NCBI GenBank assembly: GCA_050950065.1
Contig: JBMNGX010000002.1
Location: forward strand, 248,001 to 312,000
Direction: 5' to 3'
DNA length: 64,000 bases
From: JBAYOE01 sp050950065
Lineage (GTDB): Bacteria; Spirochaetota; Spirochaetia; Sphaerochaetales; Sphaerochaetaceae
Made by a program: the position numbers and the translations under genes. This document shows positions 24,383 through 33,734 of the stretch, piece after piece (the first letter of the stretch is position 1; every line of letters starts with the position of its first letter). The notes beneath the pieces were generated by a model. It did not search any database. It had not been told where the DNA came from and saw only the letters and a list, made by a program, of their open reading frames with translations.

Positions 24383-26170
24383 ATGGCAAAGTTTTCAGAA
24401 TCTACATTGGAAGAAATTAAAAAGAGAATCTCATTAGAAGATTTAATTGCCCGCTATGTAACTTTAAATAGAAAAGGGGATAGGTTTTGGGGATTGTGCC
24501 CATTTCACGATGAGAAAACTCCCTCTTTTACAGTTGTTCCAGATCGAGGATTCTTCCACTGCTTTGGGTGTGGTCAAAGTGGTTCGATTTTTGATTTTGT
24601 GATGGAGATGGAAAACCTTAGCTTTGTAGAGGCTGTTGAAAAACTGGCACGGGAAGCGAACGTTGCTTTGCAAGAGGAGACGCCTCAGCAAAGGGCACAA
24701 AGAACTCAACTTGAGGCTCTTAGAGATTTATACGATAAAATCTCTAATAGCTTTAATTATATTCTTTTAAACTCAAAAGCAGCTCAAGGGGCTTTAAATT
24801 ACTTAAACAGAAGAGGTTTTACATTAGAGACCATTAAAAAGTTTAACTTAGGGTATGCTCCAAATGATAACGATTGGCTTTATGATTTTTTAATTAAAAA
24901 AGATTACAGTGAAAAATTGTTAGCTCAATCAGGACTTTTTGCTAAACGTAATAATCGCTACCCAATTTTTAAAGATCGATTGATGTTTCCCATTAAAGAT
25001 AGACATGGTAAGTGTGTTGCCTTTGGAGGGCGTGATTTAAGTGGTAAATCGCAAGCTAAATATGTTAACAGCCCTGAAACTGCCCTTTATAAAAAGAGGG
25101 AAATTGTTTATGGCCTTTCTGAATCTAAAGAGGGGATGAAAAGAGAAAATAGTGCAATCATTTGTGAAGGATACTTTGATGTTATGGCTTTACACCAAGT
25201 GGGTATCGACTACGCCATAGCCCCTTTAGGCACCTCTTTCACCGAAGACCAAGGGAAGTTAGTAAGACGCTATGTAGATAAACTTTATACCCTTTTTGAT
25301 AACGATGATGCTGGAATCGAGGCAACTAAAAGAACTTTAATTATTGGTGAAAAACTTGGTTTTGAGACAAATGTAATCACTTTAGAAGATGCTAAAGATC
25401 CTGCAGATTTAGTTGAAAATAGGTTATCAGATAAGTTAATTAGTAGTTGCAGAAATTATAAAAAGGGGTTTGATTACCTTGTCACTAATTCGATACTTTT
25501 GTATGATAGTAAGGAGGCATCGGGGAAATATCGAATATTTGAAGAGGTCAGACCCTTTTTGGAAGCAGTCAACTCAGAAATAGTTAGACACAGTTATCTA
25601 CGCGACTTAGCAAACTACTTGCAACTTGATGAGCAAACAGTTGTTAATGACTACCTTAAAAAAGAGAGCCCCAAAGCTAAAGGGGATAAAAAAAGTGAAG
25701 GTAGATCAACAAAAGTCAAAGAACACCGCCGCTCAATCGATTTATATGTGATGTTGAACCTCATGAATAATAGAGAGCTATTTGCCTCTGCCAGAAGTAA
25801 ACTCAAAATTGAAGACTTAGATGATCAATATGGTGTTGAGTTGTACACAATCTTAGAAGATAGTTGTCGTAGTGGAACAAATCCAACCGATGAAGCTATT
25901 TTAAATAAGATTTCAGATTCAACTTTACGCTCAATTGTTGCACTGAGTTTTAACAGTGGTGAGTTTAGCGAGAATAGTGAAAAAGTCTTAGAGGAGTCAA
26001 TTAGAAGTATATCCCTTCGAAAATTAGAAAAAAGTAGAAGGAACATTGAGAACCTACTTAGGTTAGCTGAACGAGAGCAAAGTGTAGCAGTAGAGTTAGC
26101 ACATCTGCTTTTAGAAAAGACAGCTTTAGATGAACAAATTAAACAACTAAAAGAATCAAATCCTAATTAG
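24383..26170 (+). CDS. dnaG: DNA primase
   Basis: The 595-residue product has all three primase regions. The N-terminal zinc finger is CPFHDEKTPSFTVVPDRGFF with HCFGCG. The RNA polymerase core follows from about 125 to 365, with FGGRDL and the TOPRIM motifs EGYFDVMAL and LFDNDDAGIEATKR. A C-terminal helicase-interaction region completes it. It makes RNA primers at the replication fork. dnaG and rpoD together form the classic macromolecular synthesis operon, although rpsU is absent here and the YkgJ-type gene takes the upstream place. There is only a weak ribosome-binding site. Confidence 0.96.
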   Translation: MAKFSESTLEEIKKRISLEDLIARYVTLNRKGDRFWGLCPFHDEKTPSFTVVPDRGFFHCFGCGQSGSIFDFVMEMENLSFVEAVEKLAREANVALQEETPQQRAQRTQLEALRDLYDKISNSFNYILLNSKAAQGALNYLNRRGFTLETIKKFNLGYAPNDNDWLYDFLIKKDYSEKLLAQSGLFAKRNNRYPIFKDRLMFPIKDRHGKCVAFGGRDLSGKSQAKYVNSPETALYKKREIVYGLSESKEGMKRENSAIICEGYFDVMALHQVGIDYAIAPLGTSFTEDQGKLVRRYVDKLYTLFDNDDAGIEATKRTLIIGEKLGFETNVITLEDAKDPADLVENRLSDKLISSCRNYKKGFDYLVTNSILLYDSKEASGKYRIFEEVRPFLEAVNSEIVRHSYLRDLANYLQLDEQTVVNDYLKKESPKAKGDKKSEGRSTKVKEHRRSIDLYVMLNLMNNRELFASARSKLKIEDLDDQYGVELYTILEDSCRSGTNPTDEAILNKISDSTLRSIVALSFNSGEFSENSEKVLEESIRSISLRKLEKSRRNIENLLRLAEREQSVAVELAHLLLEKTALDEQIKQLKESNPN

Positions 26171-26243
26171 ATGGCTAATGGGAGATTTTTTAGTATATTA
26201 GCTAAAGTGTTAATTAGAGAAAGTATTTTTAAGTGATGGGGTT

Positions 26244-28166
26244 ATGGCAAAAGAGAAAACTAAAAAAGAGCAACAAAAAGTTATCAAAGATGATCTTATC
26301 GAAAAACTAGAAGATGAGATTGAATTAGAAGATAGTGAAGTTGAACTTGATGAAGAGCTTGTTGATGATGATGCAGATCTTGAAGAAGACCTTATTGATG
26401 ACGAGCTTGACGATTTAGCAGTAATAGATGATGAAGAGCCCTCAATAGATCAACTCGAAGATGACGACGATGACGAAGATGAAGATGAAGATTATGAGGA
26501 TGATGAAGACGACGAGGATGAAGATCAAGAGGAGCTAGGAAAAGGTTTTAGTAAAAGAGACCTTGGTGGTTTTGATGATGATAGTGGATTTCAACAAGGT
26601 AAGTCTTTAAGAGATATTGAAGATCAAGCTGATAATGAACCTGTAAAAGAGCGCCCAGCTAAAAAGAAGGGAGTTTTAGGTAGTGATAAAGGGGATTCCT
26701 CTGTTGATGATCCAATAAGACTTTACCTCAGAGAGATTGGTAGAGAAAATTTACTGAATGCAGATCAGGAGGTTGAGCTCTCTAAAAGGATGGAAGAGGG
26801 GGCTGAAATCATTAAATCTGTGATTTTAAAGTCAGGTCTTTTAATAATTCGTTTCTATAACATCTTAGAAGTTTCTAATACCAAGTTTGATGAAGAGGAG
26901 TTGGAGTTCTCTCCTAAAGAGTTAAAGGAGAAAATGGCAGACCAAAAGAGGTTCATCCAATTTTATAAAGAGGGTTTAAAAGAGAGTAGCACTGCTTTAA
27001 AGAACTATATCGAGTCAAAAAGAAAAGCAGTTGCCATAGGGCAAGAGATATTAACAGATCCAGCCTTTGCTAAAAAGAGGGCAACTTTATTAAAGAAACT
27101 TTCTAAAATTGAACTTCAACCTGAAGAGATTATTACATTTAGTGAACACTACTTAGCTAGTGAACAAGAGATCTTTGAACTTCAAAGAAAAAAAGCGTAC
27201 ATCGAAGGGCAACTTGGAACCGATAGTGTTAAAGAGCTACGAACAATGGGTCGCTCTTTAGCTATCCCTTCTCAAAGAGCTGAATTAGAAAAAAGGCTCA
27301 ATATGGGTGCTGATAAAATTAAAGACCTGATTAGAGATGTACAACTAACAGATAAACAGATGAAAAACATCGAGCTCGAGTTTGAAGAGAGTTGTGAAGA
27401 TATCATAGCCAATGCTAAAGAGATCATGCGTGGTCAAGAGATGTTAAAGAGTGCTAAAGATCGTCTAATTCAAGCAAACTTACGTCTAGTTGTTAGCATT
27501 GCTAAAAAATATACAAATAGGGGCTTACACTTCTTTGACTTAGTTCAAGAGGGTAATATTGGTCTTATTAAGGCTGTTGAGAAGTTTGAGTATAGAAAAG
27601 GGTACAAGTTCTCAACTTATGCTACCTGGTGGATACGCCAAGCAATTACCCGATCAATTAGTGATCAAGCTCGCACTATTAGAGTACCAGTTCATATGAT
27701 TGAACAAATTAACAAAGTTGTTCGTGAGTCTAGGATGTTGATGCAAACTTATGGACGCGAACCTACCGATGAAGAGATTGCTGAGAAACTTGGCTGGACT
27801 GAGGCAAAAGTTAAAGCAGTTAAGAACGTAGCTCGAGAGCCAATTAGCTTAGAGACCCCTGTTGGGGAGGAGGAGGATTCGTTACTCAGCGACTTCATTG
27901 AAGACAAAGATGTTGAAAATCCTGCAACCCAAACAGCTTTCACCCTCTTGCAAGAACAACTACAAGAGGTTTTAGAGACCTTACCACCTCGAGAACAAGA
28001 GGTTTTGAAGATGAGATTTGGTTTAGAAGATGGATACTCATTGACATTAGAAGAGGTAGGGTTGTATTTTCAAGTGACGCGCGAACGGATTAGACAGATT
28101 GAGGCTAAAGCGCTTAGACGCTTACGCCACCCAAAAAGAAGTCGCCTCTTAAAAGATTTTGTATAG
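26244..28166 (+). CDS. rpoD: RNA polymerase primary sigma factor RpoD
   Basis: The 640-residue product is a group 1 sigma-70. Region 1.2 is DDPIRLYLREIGRENLL, and a large non-conserved insert follows. Regions 2.1-2.4 include LIQANLRLVVSIAKKY, GNIGLIKAVEKFEYRKGYKF and TYATWWIRQAITR. Region 3 and region 4 (LEEVGLYFQVTRERIRQIEAKALRRLR) end the protein. Residues about 16-98 are extremely acidic; 73-96 are almost entirely Asp and Glu. Such an acidic region 1.1 is expected to mask DNA binding by free sigma. The gap of 73 bases after dnaG may hold a separate promoter. GATGGGG precedes the ATG. Confidence 0.96.
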   Translation: MAKEKTKKEQQKVIKDDLIEKLEDEIELEDSEVELDEELVDDDADLEEDLIDDELDDLAVIDDEEPSIDQLEDDDDDEDEDEDYEDDEDDEDEDQEELGKGFSKRDLGGFDDDSGFQQGKSLRDIEDQADNEPVKERPAKKKGVLGSDKGDSSVDDPIRLYLREIGRENLLNADQEVELSKRMEEGAEIIKSVILKSGLLIIRFYNILEVSNTKFDEEELEFSPKELKEKMADQKRFIQFYKEGLKESSTALKNYIESKRKAVAIGQEILTDPAFAKKRATLLKKLSKIELQPEEIITFSEHYLASEQEIFELQRKKAYIEGQLGTDSVKELRTMGRSLAIPSQRAELEKRLNMGADKIKDLIRDVQLTDKQMKNIELEFEESCEDIIANAKEIMRGQEMLKSAKDRLIQANLRLVVSIAKKYTNRGLHFFDLVQEGNIGLIKAVEKFEYRKGYKFSTYATWWIRQAITRSISDQARTIRVPVHMIEQINKVVRESRMLMQTYGREPTDEEIAEKLGWTEAKVKAVKNVAREPISLETPVGEEEDSLLSDFIEDKDVENPATQTAFTLLQEQLQEVLETLPPREQEVLKMRFGLEDGYSLTLEEVGLYFQVTRERIRQIEAKALRRLRHPKRSRLLKDFV

Positions 28167-28188
28167 ATAGAGACAGGAGAGAGCTTAT

Positions 28189-28992
28189 ATGCAACATGTT
28201 TTTGATAAACTGAGAGAACTACAAGATATTTTAGCAAAGAAATTTGTGGTTTTAGAAGAGATTAAAGAAATTCCTAGAGCCTTAGAGACTAAGGAAGAGC
28301 TTTTAAATAGGGGAAAACGCTCCTATATTGAAAAGCACGAACGCCTCGATAAGACCGTTGAAGAGGTTAAAGAGTTGCGTGCAGCCTTAGACCAAGCTGA
28401 ATCTGATCGGGAAAACTCTGAGAAGATGATGGAACAAATCTCAACTCAAAGAGAGTTTGAAGCTTTAGAGAAAGAGATTAATGATGCAGCAGGAAGAGAG
28501 CAATCTTTAAGAAAGTCTCTTTTAGCCAAAGAGAAGTTCCTCGGTGAATTGCAAGAGCAAATTGATGAGCAAGAGCAATTGATGGAGATTCAAGAGGAAG
28601 AAGTTAAAAGTGAGACTGAGAAAAAGGATGCACTTTTAGCTGAAAAAGAGAAAGAGATTAAAGATCTTGAAAATAGTGAAAATAAGCTCACTCCTGGGAT
28701 TGATGAGTCTATTCTCTTTAAGTTTGAACGAATTATTAAAAATAAATCGGGTGTTGGTATTGTTGCCGTTCACGACAACGTTTGCCAAGGGTGTAGAATG
28801 ACCTTGCCAACGCAGTTTGTTAATGAAGTTCGTATTGGTGAAGAGTTTAAGTTTTGCCCCTACTGTTCTCGTGTATTGTTCTTTGAGGACCACGAAGCTG
28901 AAGGTGCAGAGCCAATTGCTGAAATTAGCGAGATTGAGGAGGCTGGTTTGGCCGATATGGTCTCAACCGACGAATTTGAAGATTTTTTATAG
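28189..28992 (+). CDS. Coiled-coil protein with C4 zinc ribbon (DUF164/CdsZ-like)
   Basis: The 267-residue product is almost all coiled coil from about 1 to 170 and ends in a four-cysteine ribbon, CQGCRMTLPTQF and FCPYCSRVLFF (about 205-235), with a short acidic tail. This matches the PF02591-type zinc-ribbon family, whose members act as hub or chaperone-like proteins in chlamydiae and are of unknown role elsewhere. In spirochaetes the gene commonly follows rpoD. It starts 23 bases after rpoD, with AGGAGAGA as ribosome-binding site. The RNase P RNA gene begins 13 bases after its stop. Confidence 0.82.
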   Translation: MQHVFDKLRELQDILAKKFVVLEEIKEIPRALETKEELLNRGKRSYIEKHERLDKTVEEVKELRAALDQAESDRENSEKMMEQISTQREFEALEKEINDAAGREQSLRKSLLAKEKFLGELQEQIDEQEQLMEIQEEEVKSETEKKDALLAEKEKEIKDLENSENKLTPGIDESILFKFERIIKNKSGVGIVAVHDNVCQGCRMTLPTQFVNEVRIGEEFKFCPYCSRVLFFEDHEAEGAEPIAEISEIEEAGLADMVSTDEFEDFL

Positions 28993-29004
28993 AAAAATAG
29001 TATT

Positions 29005-29333
29005 GGGGTAATCGACGCAGTCGCCCATTTAAATATGGGAGGAAAGTCCGGGCTCCACAGAACACGATGCCGGTTAACGGCCGGGAGCCGTAAGGCTACA
29101 GAGAGTGCCACAGAAAATATACCGCCAAGTATTTGGTAAGGGTGAAATGGTGGATTAAGAGCCCACCGCGCCTTTGGTAACAAAGGTGGCAGGGTAAACC
29201 TCATCGGGAGCAAGACCAAGTAAGTAGGTTGGTTGTTCGCCTTTAACCTACGGGTAGGTTGCTAGAAAAAAGTGGTAACACTTTTTCAAGATAGATGGCT
29301 GCGCTAGACAGAACCCGGCTTATTGATTACCCC
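29005..29333 (+). ncRNA. rnpB: RNase P RNA component, bacterial type A
   Basis: The ends pair as P1: GGGGTAATC (29005-29013) with GATTACCCC (29325-29333). The conserved core GAGGAAAGTCCGGGCTCC lies near 29038-29055, and the 3' conserved region AGACAGAACCCGGCTTA lies near 29307-29323. The GAGTGCCACAGAAAA and GGGTGAAATGGT stretches are also typical. A T tract (29335-29345) follows and may terminate it. The transcript cleaves tRNA 5' leaders. It occupies most of the gap between the zinc-ribbon gene and the radical-SAM gene. Confidence 0.96.
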
Positions 29334-29362
29334 ATTTTTTATCTCTTTTTAATGGAGAGAGA

Positions 29363-31765
29363 GTGAAGAAATTTGATATTGTTAAAGAGTTTGGCAATGA
29401 GTTAATCGCCTTGTCAAACCCAGTTCGCTATATTGGCGGTGAATATAGTTACGGTCCTAAAAAACCTCTATTAGAGAAGCAGTTACACATAGGTCTTTGT
29501 TTTCCTGACTTGTATGAGATTGGGATGAGCAACAATGCAATGCGCCTATTGTACAACCAAATTAACTCCATAGGGGAAGATGTACTTTGTGATCGAGTTT
29601 TTTCAGTAGCTCACGATTTTGAACAATTCTTAAAAGAGAAAAAAATAAAGTTATACACCTTAGAGCACGGTCTATTTTTAGATCAACTCGATATCCTAGG
29701 AATCTCTATTGGATATGAGTTAGCAGCCACAAATATTTTACAAGTATTAGAGTTAGGAAATATTCCACTTCACGTATCTAAGCGTAAAGAGAAAGATCCC
29801 ATTGTAATTGCAGGTGGACCTGCAGTTACTAACCCTCTCCCATTTTCCCCATTCTTTGATTTTATCTACATTGGTGAATCTGAAGCAGGGTTACAACAAA
29901 TTGTCGATATTGTTAAAAATGGAAAGTTTAACAACATTAGCCGCACTGAAATAATCAATGAATTAAAAAGTTTGCCTTTTTTATGGCATAAAGATGCTAA
30001 ACGGGTTAAAAGGGCAATTGACAACGAATTTACCCAAAGAAACTTTTTATATAACCACTATGTTGTACCTCATTTCAAAGTTGCCCAAGATAATGGGGTA
30101 GTGGAGATTATGAGAGGATGCCCTAGTGGGTGTCGTTTTTGTCATGCTGGACAATTTTATAAACCTTACAGGCAAAAAGAGTACAGCCAAATAAAAGCTG
30201 AAGTTGATCAACACGTTCACGATTTTGGGTATCGAGAAGTAACTTTAAGTAGTCTCTCTAGTGGAGACCATCCTCAAATAAAAGAGACAATTACTAACTT
30301 AAATAGTGAGTTTGACCCTTATCACATAAGTTTCTCCCTCCCTTCTTTAAAAGTTAGCTCATTTTCATTGGGCATTTTAGAAGAGTTAAGTAGAGTAAGA
30401 AAAAGTGGGTTAACTTTTGCAATTGAGACTCCTTTAGAAAAATGGCAAAGGTTAATTAATAAATTAGTCCCAATTGAACAAATAATAGAGATTATTAAAG
30501 AGGCTAAACAAAGAGGGTGGCGTTTAGCCAAGTTTTATTTCATGGTTGGTCTACCAACGATTGAGTTTGAAGAGGAGTATGAGGCTATAATCTCCTTCTT
30601 AAAACAAATTTGGGATGAGACTCATATTGGGATGAATATCAACATAGGAACTTTTATTCCCAAAGCTCATACCCCCTTCCAATGGGCACCACAAATAACT
30701 TTAGAACAATCTAATAACCATTTACGTCGTATTAAAAAAGGAATCCAAGATAATATTAAAGGGGCCAAAGTCTCTTTCCATGAACCTTTTGTCTCCTACT
30801 TAGAGGGAATTTTTAGTCGAGGTGACGAAAAAGTTGCCACTCTTATTGAGCAAGGGTATAAAAATGGGGCTCGCTTTGATGCTTGGGATGAACATCTAAA
30901 TAAAGAGTTGTGGAAACAAACTATCAAAGAAGTTGATGAAAATATTGATTTACCCATTATAAATGGTTTTAGTGAAGAAGATTCTCTTCCTTGGGATTCA
31001 GTTAGTTTAGGAGTTGCTAAGAAATTTTTACTTAGCGAATGGTTAGTTGCTAAAGAAAATCAATTAACACCTCGCTGTTTTGAATCATGTTTAAAACCGT
31101 GTGGTGTGTGTGGCACGATTAACAAGGTAGTTGAACCTAAAGAGGAGATTGTCAATCTACCAAAGATTGTTAAAAGAGATTTAGGATTAAGTAAACCGGT
31201 TGTATTTACATACCAAAAAAAAGAGAGGGGCACTTTTATAAGTCATATAAATGTGATGCGCCTTTTTGAACAAACTTTTCAACGCTCAAAGTTAGATGTT
31301 GCTTTTACTCAAGGATTTAACCCTAAACCTAAAATGGAGTTTTTAAATCCTCTAACTACTGGAATTACTGGCTTAGAGGAGAAAGTCCTAGTTCACATCC
31401 ACGATGTCGAAGATTTAGATTATCAAAAGACAATAGATTTGTTAAATTACAATCTCTCTAGTGGTTTTCAGTTTGATTCTTATCAAATTCTTGATGTAGA
31501 GGGGCGTTATACCCTCAGTAAGAGATTAGTTGGAAGTACCTTTAGAATCTTTGATATTAAAGACAAAAGCTATTTAGAGGCCTTAGAGAGCCTTGTAGGC
31601 AAAAAAGGGCCCTCCTTTAGTGTAAAAAAGGAGGACTCTTCCTATTTAGTTTATGTTAATGGGGAGCAAAACTTAATTAAACTAATCTTTGGTAAAGATG
31701 TTAATAAGTTTGAAGTTTTAAGCAAACTCTCCATCGAGCGATTAAGGTTAGATATCAATTATTAG
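29363..31765 (+). CDS. Radical SAM protein fused to a DUF2344 domain
   Basis: The 800-residue product starts at a GTG with GGAGAGAG just upstream. Residues 1-600 are a radical-SAM protein of the TIGR03960 type: a B12-binding-like N-terminal part followed by the cluster motif MRGCPSGCRFCHAG, which holds CxxxCxxC. Residues about 600-800 (VVFTYQKKERGTFISHINVMRLF, QGFNPKPKMEFLNPLTTG) match the TIGR03936/DUF2344 family, which in many bacteria is a separate neighbouring gene. The substrate is unknown; RNA or tRNA modification is often guessed from linkage to ribonuclease genes, and here it follows rnpB. The 3' end overlaps the convergent transporter gene by 11 bases. Confidence 0.85.
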   Translation: MKKFDIVKEFGNELIALSNPVRYIGGEYSYGPKKPLLEKQLHIGLCFPDLYEIGMSNNAMRLLYNQINSIGEDVLCDRVFSVAHDFEQFLKEKKIKLYTLEHGLFLDQLDILGISIGYELAATNILQVLELGNIPLHVSKRKEKDPIVIAGGPAVTNPLPFSPFFDFIYIGESEAGLQQIVDIVKNGKFNNISRTEIINELKSLPFLWHKDAKRVKRAIDNEFTQRNFLYNHYVVPHFKVAQDNGVVEIMRGCPSGCRFCHAGQFYKPYRQKEYSQIKAEVDQHVHDFGYREVTLSSLSSGDHPQIKETITNLNSEFDPYHISFSLPSLKVSSFSLGILEELSRVRKSGLTFAIETPLEKWQRLINKLVPIEQIIEIIKEAKQRGWRLAKFYFMVGLPTIEFEEEYEAIISFLKQIWDETHIGMNINIGTFIPKAHTPFQWAPQITLEQSNNHLRRIKKGIQDNIKGAKVSFHEPFVSYLEGIFSRGDEKVATLIEQGYKNGARFDAWDEHLNKELWKQTIKEVDENIDLPIINGFSEEDSLPWDSVSLGVAKKFLLSEWLVAKENQLTPRCFESCLKPCGVCGTINKVVEPKEEIVNLPKIVKRDLGLSKPVVFTYQKKERGTFISHINVMRLFEQTFQRSKLDVAFTQGFNPKPKMEFLNPLTTGITGLEEKVLVHIHDVEDLDYQKTIDLLNYNLSSGFQFDSYQILDVEGRYTLSKRLVGSTFRIFDIKDKSYLEALESLVGKKGPSFSVKKEDSSYLVYVNGEQNLIKLIFGKDVNKFEVLSKLSIERLRLDINY

Positions 31766-33734
31766 GGGCAATGTGACAATTATAAAAATGCTCTTTAGTT
31801 AAATTGTATTGTGGAGGATAAACCTCTTCACAAATTTTGCCCACTTGAACTGGACATCTTCCTGCAAAAGGACACCCTTTAGGTTTTTTAGCTGGATCAT
31901 TTAATCTTTTACCCAACTTAACACTCTTTTTTTGTTTCTTTGGATCAACTTCTGGGACAGCTGAAAGAAGGGCAGTGGTGTAGGGGTGGTGGTTGTTATT
32001 CATAACTTCATCCCTTTTACCATACTCACAAACTTTTCCCCCATATAAAACCATTATGTAATCACTAAGATAGTTAATTACATTTAAATCGTGACTGATG
32101 AACATATAAGCTGCTTTGGATTCAACTTGAAGTTCATTTAATAAATTTAGCACTGCAGCTTGAACTGAGACATCTAGTGCGCTAGTTGGTTCATCACACA
32201 CCACTAATTGTGGTTCAATTGATAAAGCTCGGGCAATAGCAACTCTTTGTTGTTCACCACCACTAAGTTGGTTTGGCTTTTTCTCTAAGTAATCTACCCC
32301 TAGATCAACTCTCTTTAACAGCTCAATTATTTTTTTACGTCTCTCTTTGGAACTTTTAATTTTGCTAAGCTGTTTCATAGGGCGTCCAATTATACTTTCA
32401 ACAGTGTGGGACGGGTTTAAAGACCTACCTGGGTTTTGGAAAATAAGTTGAATATTTTTTAACATATCTGGGGTTCTTTTATTCCATCCAATTGAGATAT
32501 CATTTTCATCAAAAATGATTTTTCCCTTTGTTGGTTTATATAATCCACTTACCATGTGGCCCAATGTAGATTTACCACATCCCGATTCTCCAACAATTCC
32601 AATGACTGTTGAGTTGTTCAAAGAGATATTTATGCCATTAACAGCATAGGTCTTTCGTTTACCTGGATATACTTTATGAACATCCTCAATTTTTAATAAC
32701 TCTTTAGATTTTTCAATATCATCTCTTTTAATAGGGGCATTTTTATATTCAATGTCTGGAATATCAGTTGCATAAGCACGATCACAAGTTGCCCAATGAT
32801 TAGTAGTTCTTTTTTTCATCCCATACTCTGCTTCACAAGTTGCATTTCGTTTTTCACACCTTGGAGCAAAAGGGCAACCCCCTTCTTCAACTCCTCTTTG
32901 TTTAACGTACCCTTTAATGGTGTTTAGCTTTGTATTCTCTTTAACAACACCTCCGCGGGGCATACAGTTAATTAAAGCTCGAGTGTAAGGGTGTTGTGGA
33001 TGATCAAAGATCATCTCTTTAGGTCCTTTTTCAACAATTTCACCACTGTACATAACAACAACTTGTTCAGCAACTTTATTAATAACTCCCATATCGTGAG
33101 ATATGTAAATTAAACTCATTCCCAATTTTTCTTTTAATTCACTAATTGAATCTAAGATTACTGCTTCAGTAGTTACATCTAAAGCTGTTGTAGGTTCATC
33201 TAAGATCATTAAATCGGGTCGACACAATATTGCTGAAGCAATTGAAATTCGTTGTTGAATACCACCGCTCACTTGGTGAGGATATCTAAGGACTATCCCT
33301 TGGGGATCTCCAATGTTCATCAATTTTAAAGCTTCAATAGAGGCTTTTCTAGCCTGTTCTTTTGATAAGTTTTGGTGTTTTATTCCAACTTCATCAAGTT
33401 GAAAACCTATAGTTAAAGCTGGGTTTAAAGAGGAGTAGGGATTTTGAAAGACCATTGCCATCCTATTACCTCGATACTTTTCCAATTCTTTATCTGTTTT
33501 ATCTAAAAGAGAGTCCCCTTTAAACTCTATTGAGCCATCTACAGTAGCATTGGGAGCTAAGTAGCGCATTATAGAAAATGAGAGGGTAGATTTACCACAT
33601 CCAGATTCTCCAATAATACCAATAGATTGATCTTTACCAATTGATAAGTTTAAATCTCTGACAGCAGAAAACTGTCCATCCATAGTTTCAAACTTAACAC
33701 TTAAATCTTTAATATCTAAAATATTAGCGTTCAT
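31755..33734 (-). CDS. Oligopeptide/dipeptide ABC transporter, two ATPase domains in one chain (OppD-OppF fusion)
   Basis: The 659-residue product contains two complete ABC ATPases. The first (about 1-325) has Walker A GESGCGKST, signature VSGGIQQRISIA and Walker B LMILDEPTTALD, and ends with the OppD cysteine region GGCPFAPRCEKRNATC. The second (about 345-650) repeats GESGCGKST, LSGGEQQRVAIARAL and VCDEPTSALD and ends with KGCPFAGRCPVQVGKIC, an OppF-type tail. In most opp systems these are two genes. It energises uptake through the OppB/OppC permeases encoded just upstream, with an 11-base overlap with oppC. Confidence 0.92.
   Translation of the reverse strand: MNANILDIKDLSVKFETMDGQFSAVRDLNLSIGKDQSIGIIGESGCGKSTLSFSIMRYLAPNATVDGSIEFKGDSLLDKTDKELEKYRGNRMAMVFQNPYSSLNPALTIGFQLDEVGIKHQNLSKEQARKASIEALKLMNIGDPQGIVLRYPHQVSGGIQQRISIASAILCRPDLMILDEPTTALDVTTEAVILDSISELKEKLGMSLIYISHDMGVINKVAEQVVVMYSGEIVEKGPKEMIFDHPQHPYTRALINCMPRGGVVKENTKLNTIKGYVKQRGVEEGGCPFAPRCEKRNATCEAEYGMKKRTTNHWATCDRAYATDIPDIEYKNAPIKRDDIEKSKELLKIEDVHKVYPGKRKTYAVNGINISLNNSTVIGIVGESGCGKSTLGHMVSGLYKPTKGKIIFDENDISIGWNKRTPDMLKNIQLIFQNPGRSLNPSHTVESIIGRPMKQLSKIKSSKERRKKIIELLKRVDLGVDYLEKKPNQLSGGEQQRVAIARALSIEPQLVVCDEPTSALDVSVQAAVLNLLNELQVESKAAYMFISHDLNVINYLSDYIMVLYGGKVCEYGKRDEVMNNNHHPYTTALLSAVPEVDPKKQKKSVKLGKRLNDPAKKPKGCPFAGRCPVQVGKICEEVYPPQYNLTKEHFYNCHIAPNN

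Noticed and set aside
28860..29219. Open frames on both strands overlapping the RNase P RNA
   Set aside because: The RNA gene has paired ends and conserved cores; no frame in it has a ribosome-binding site or recognisable protein features.
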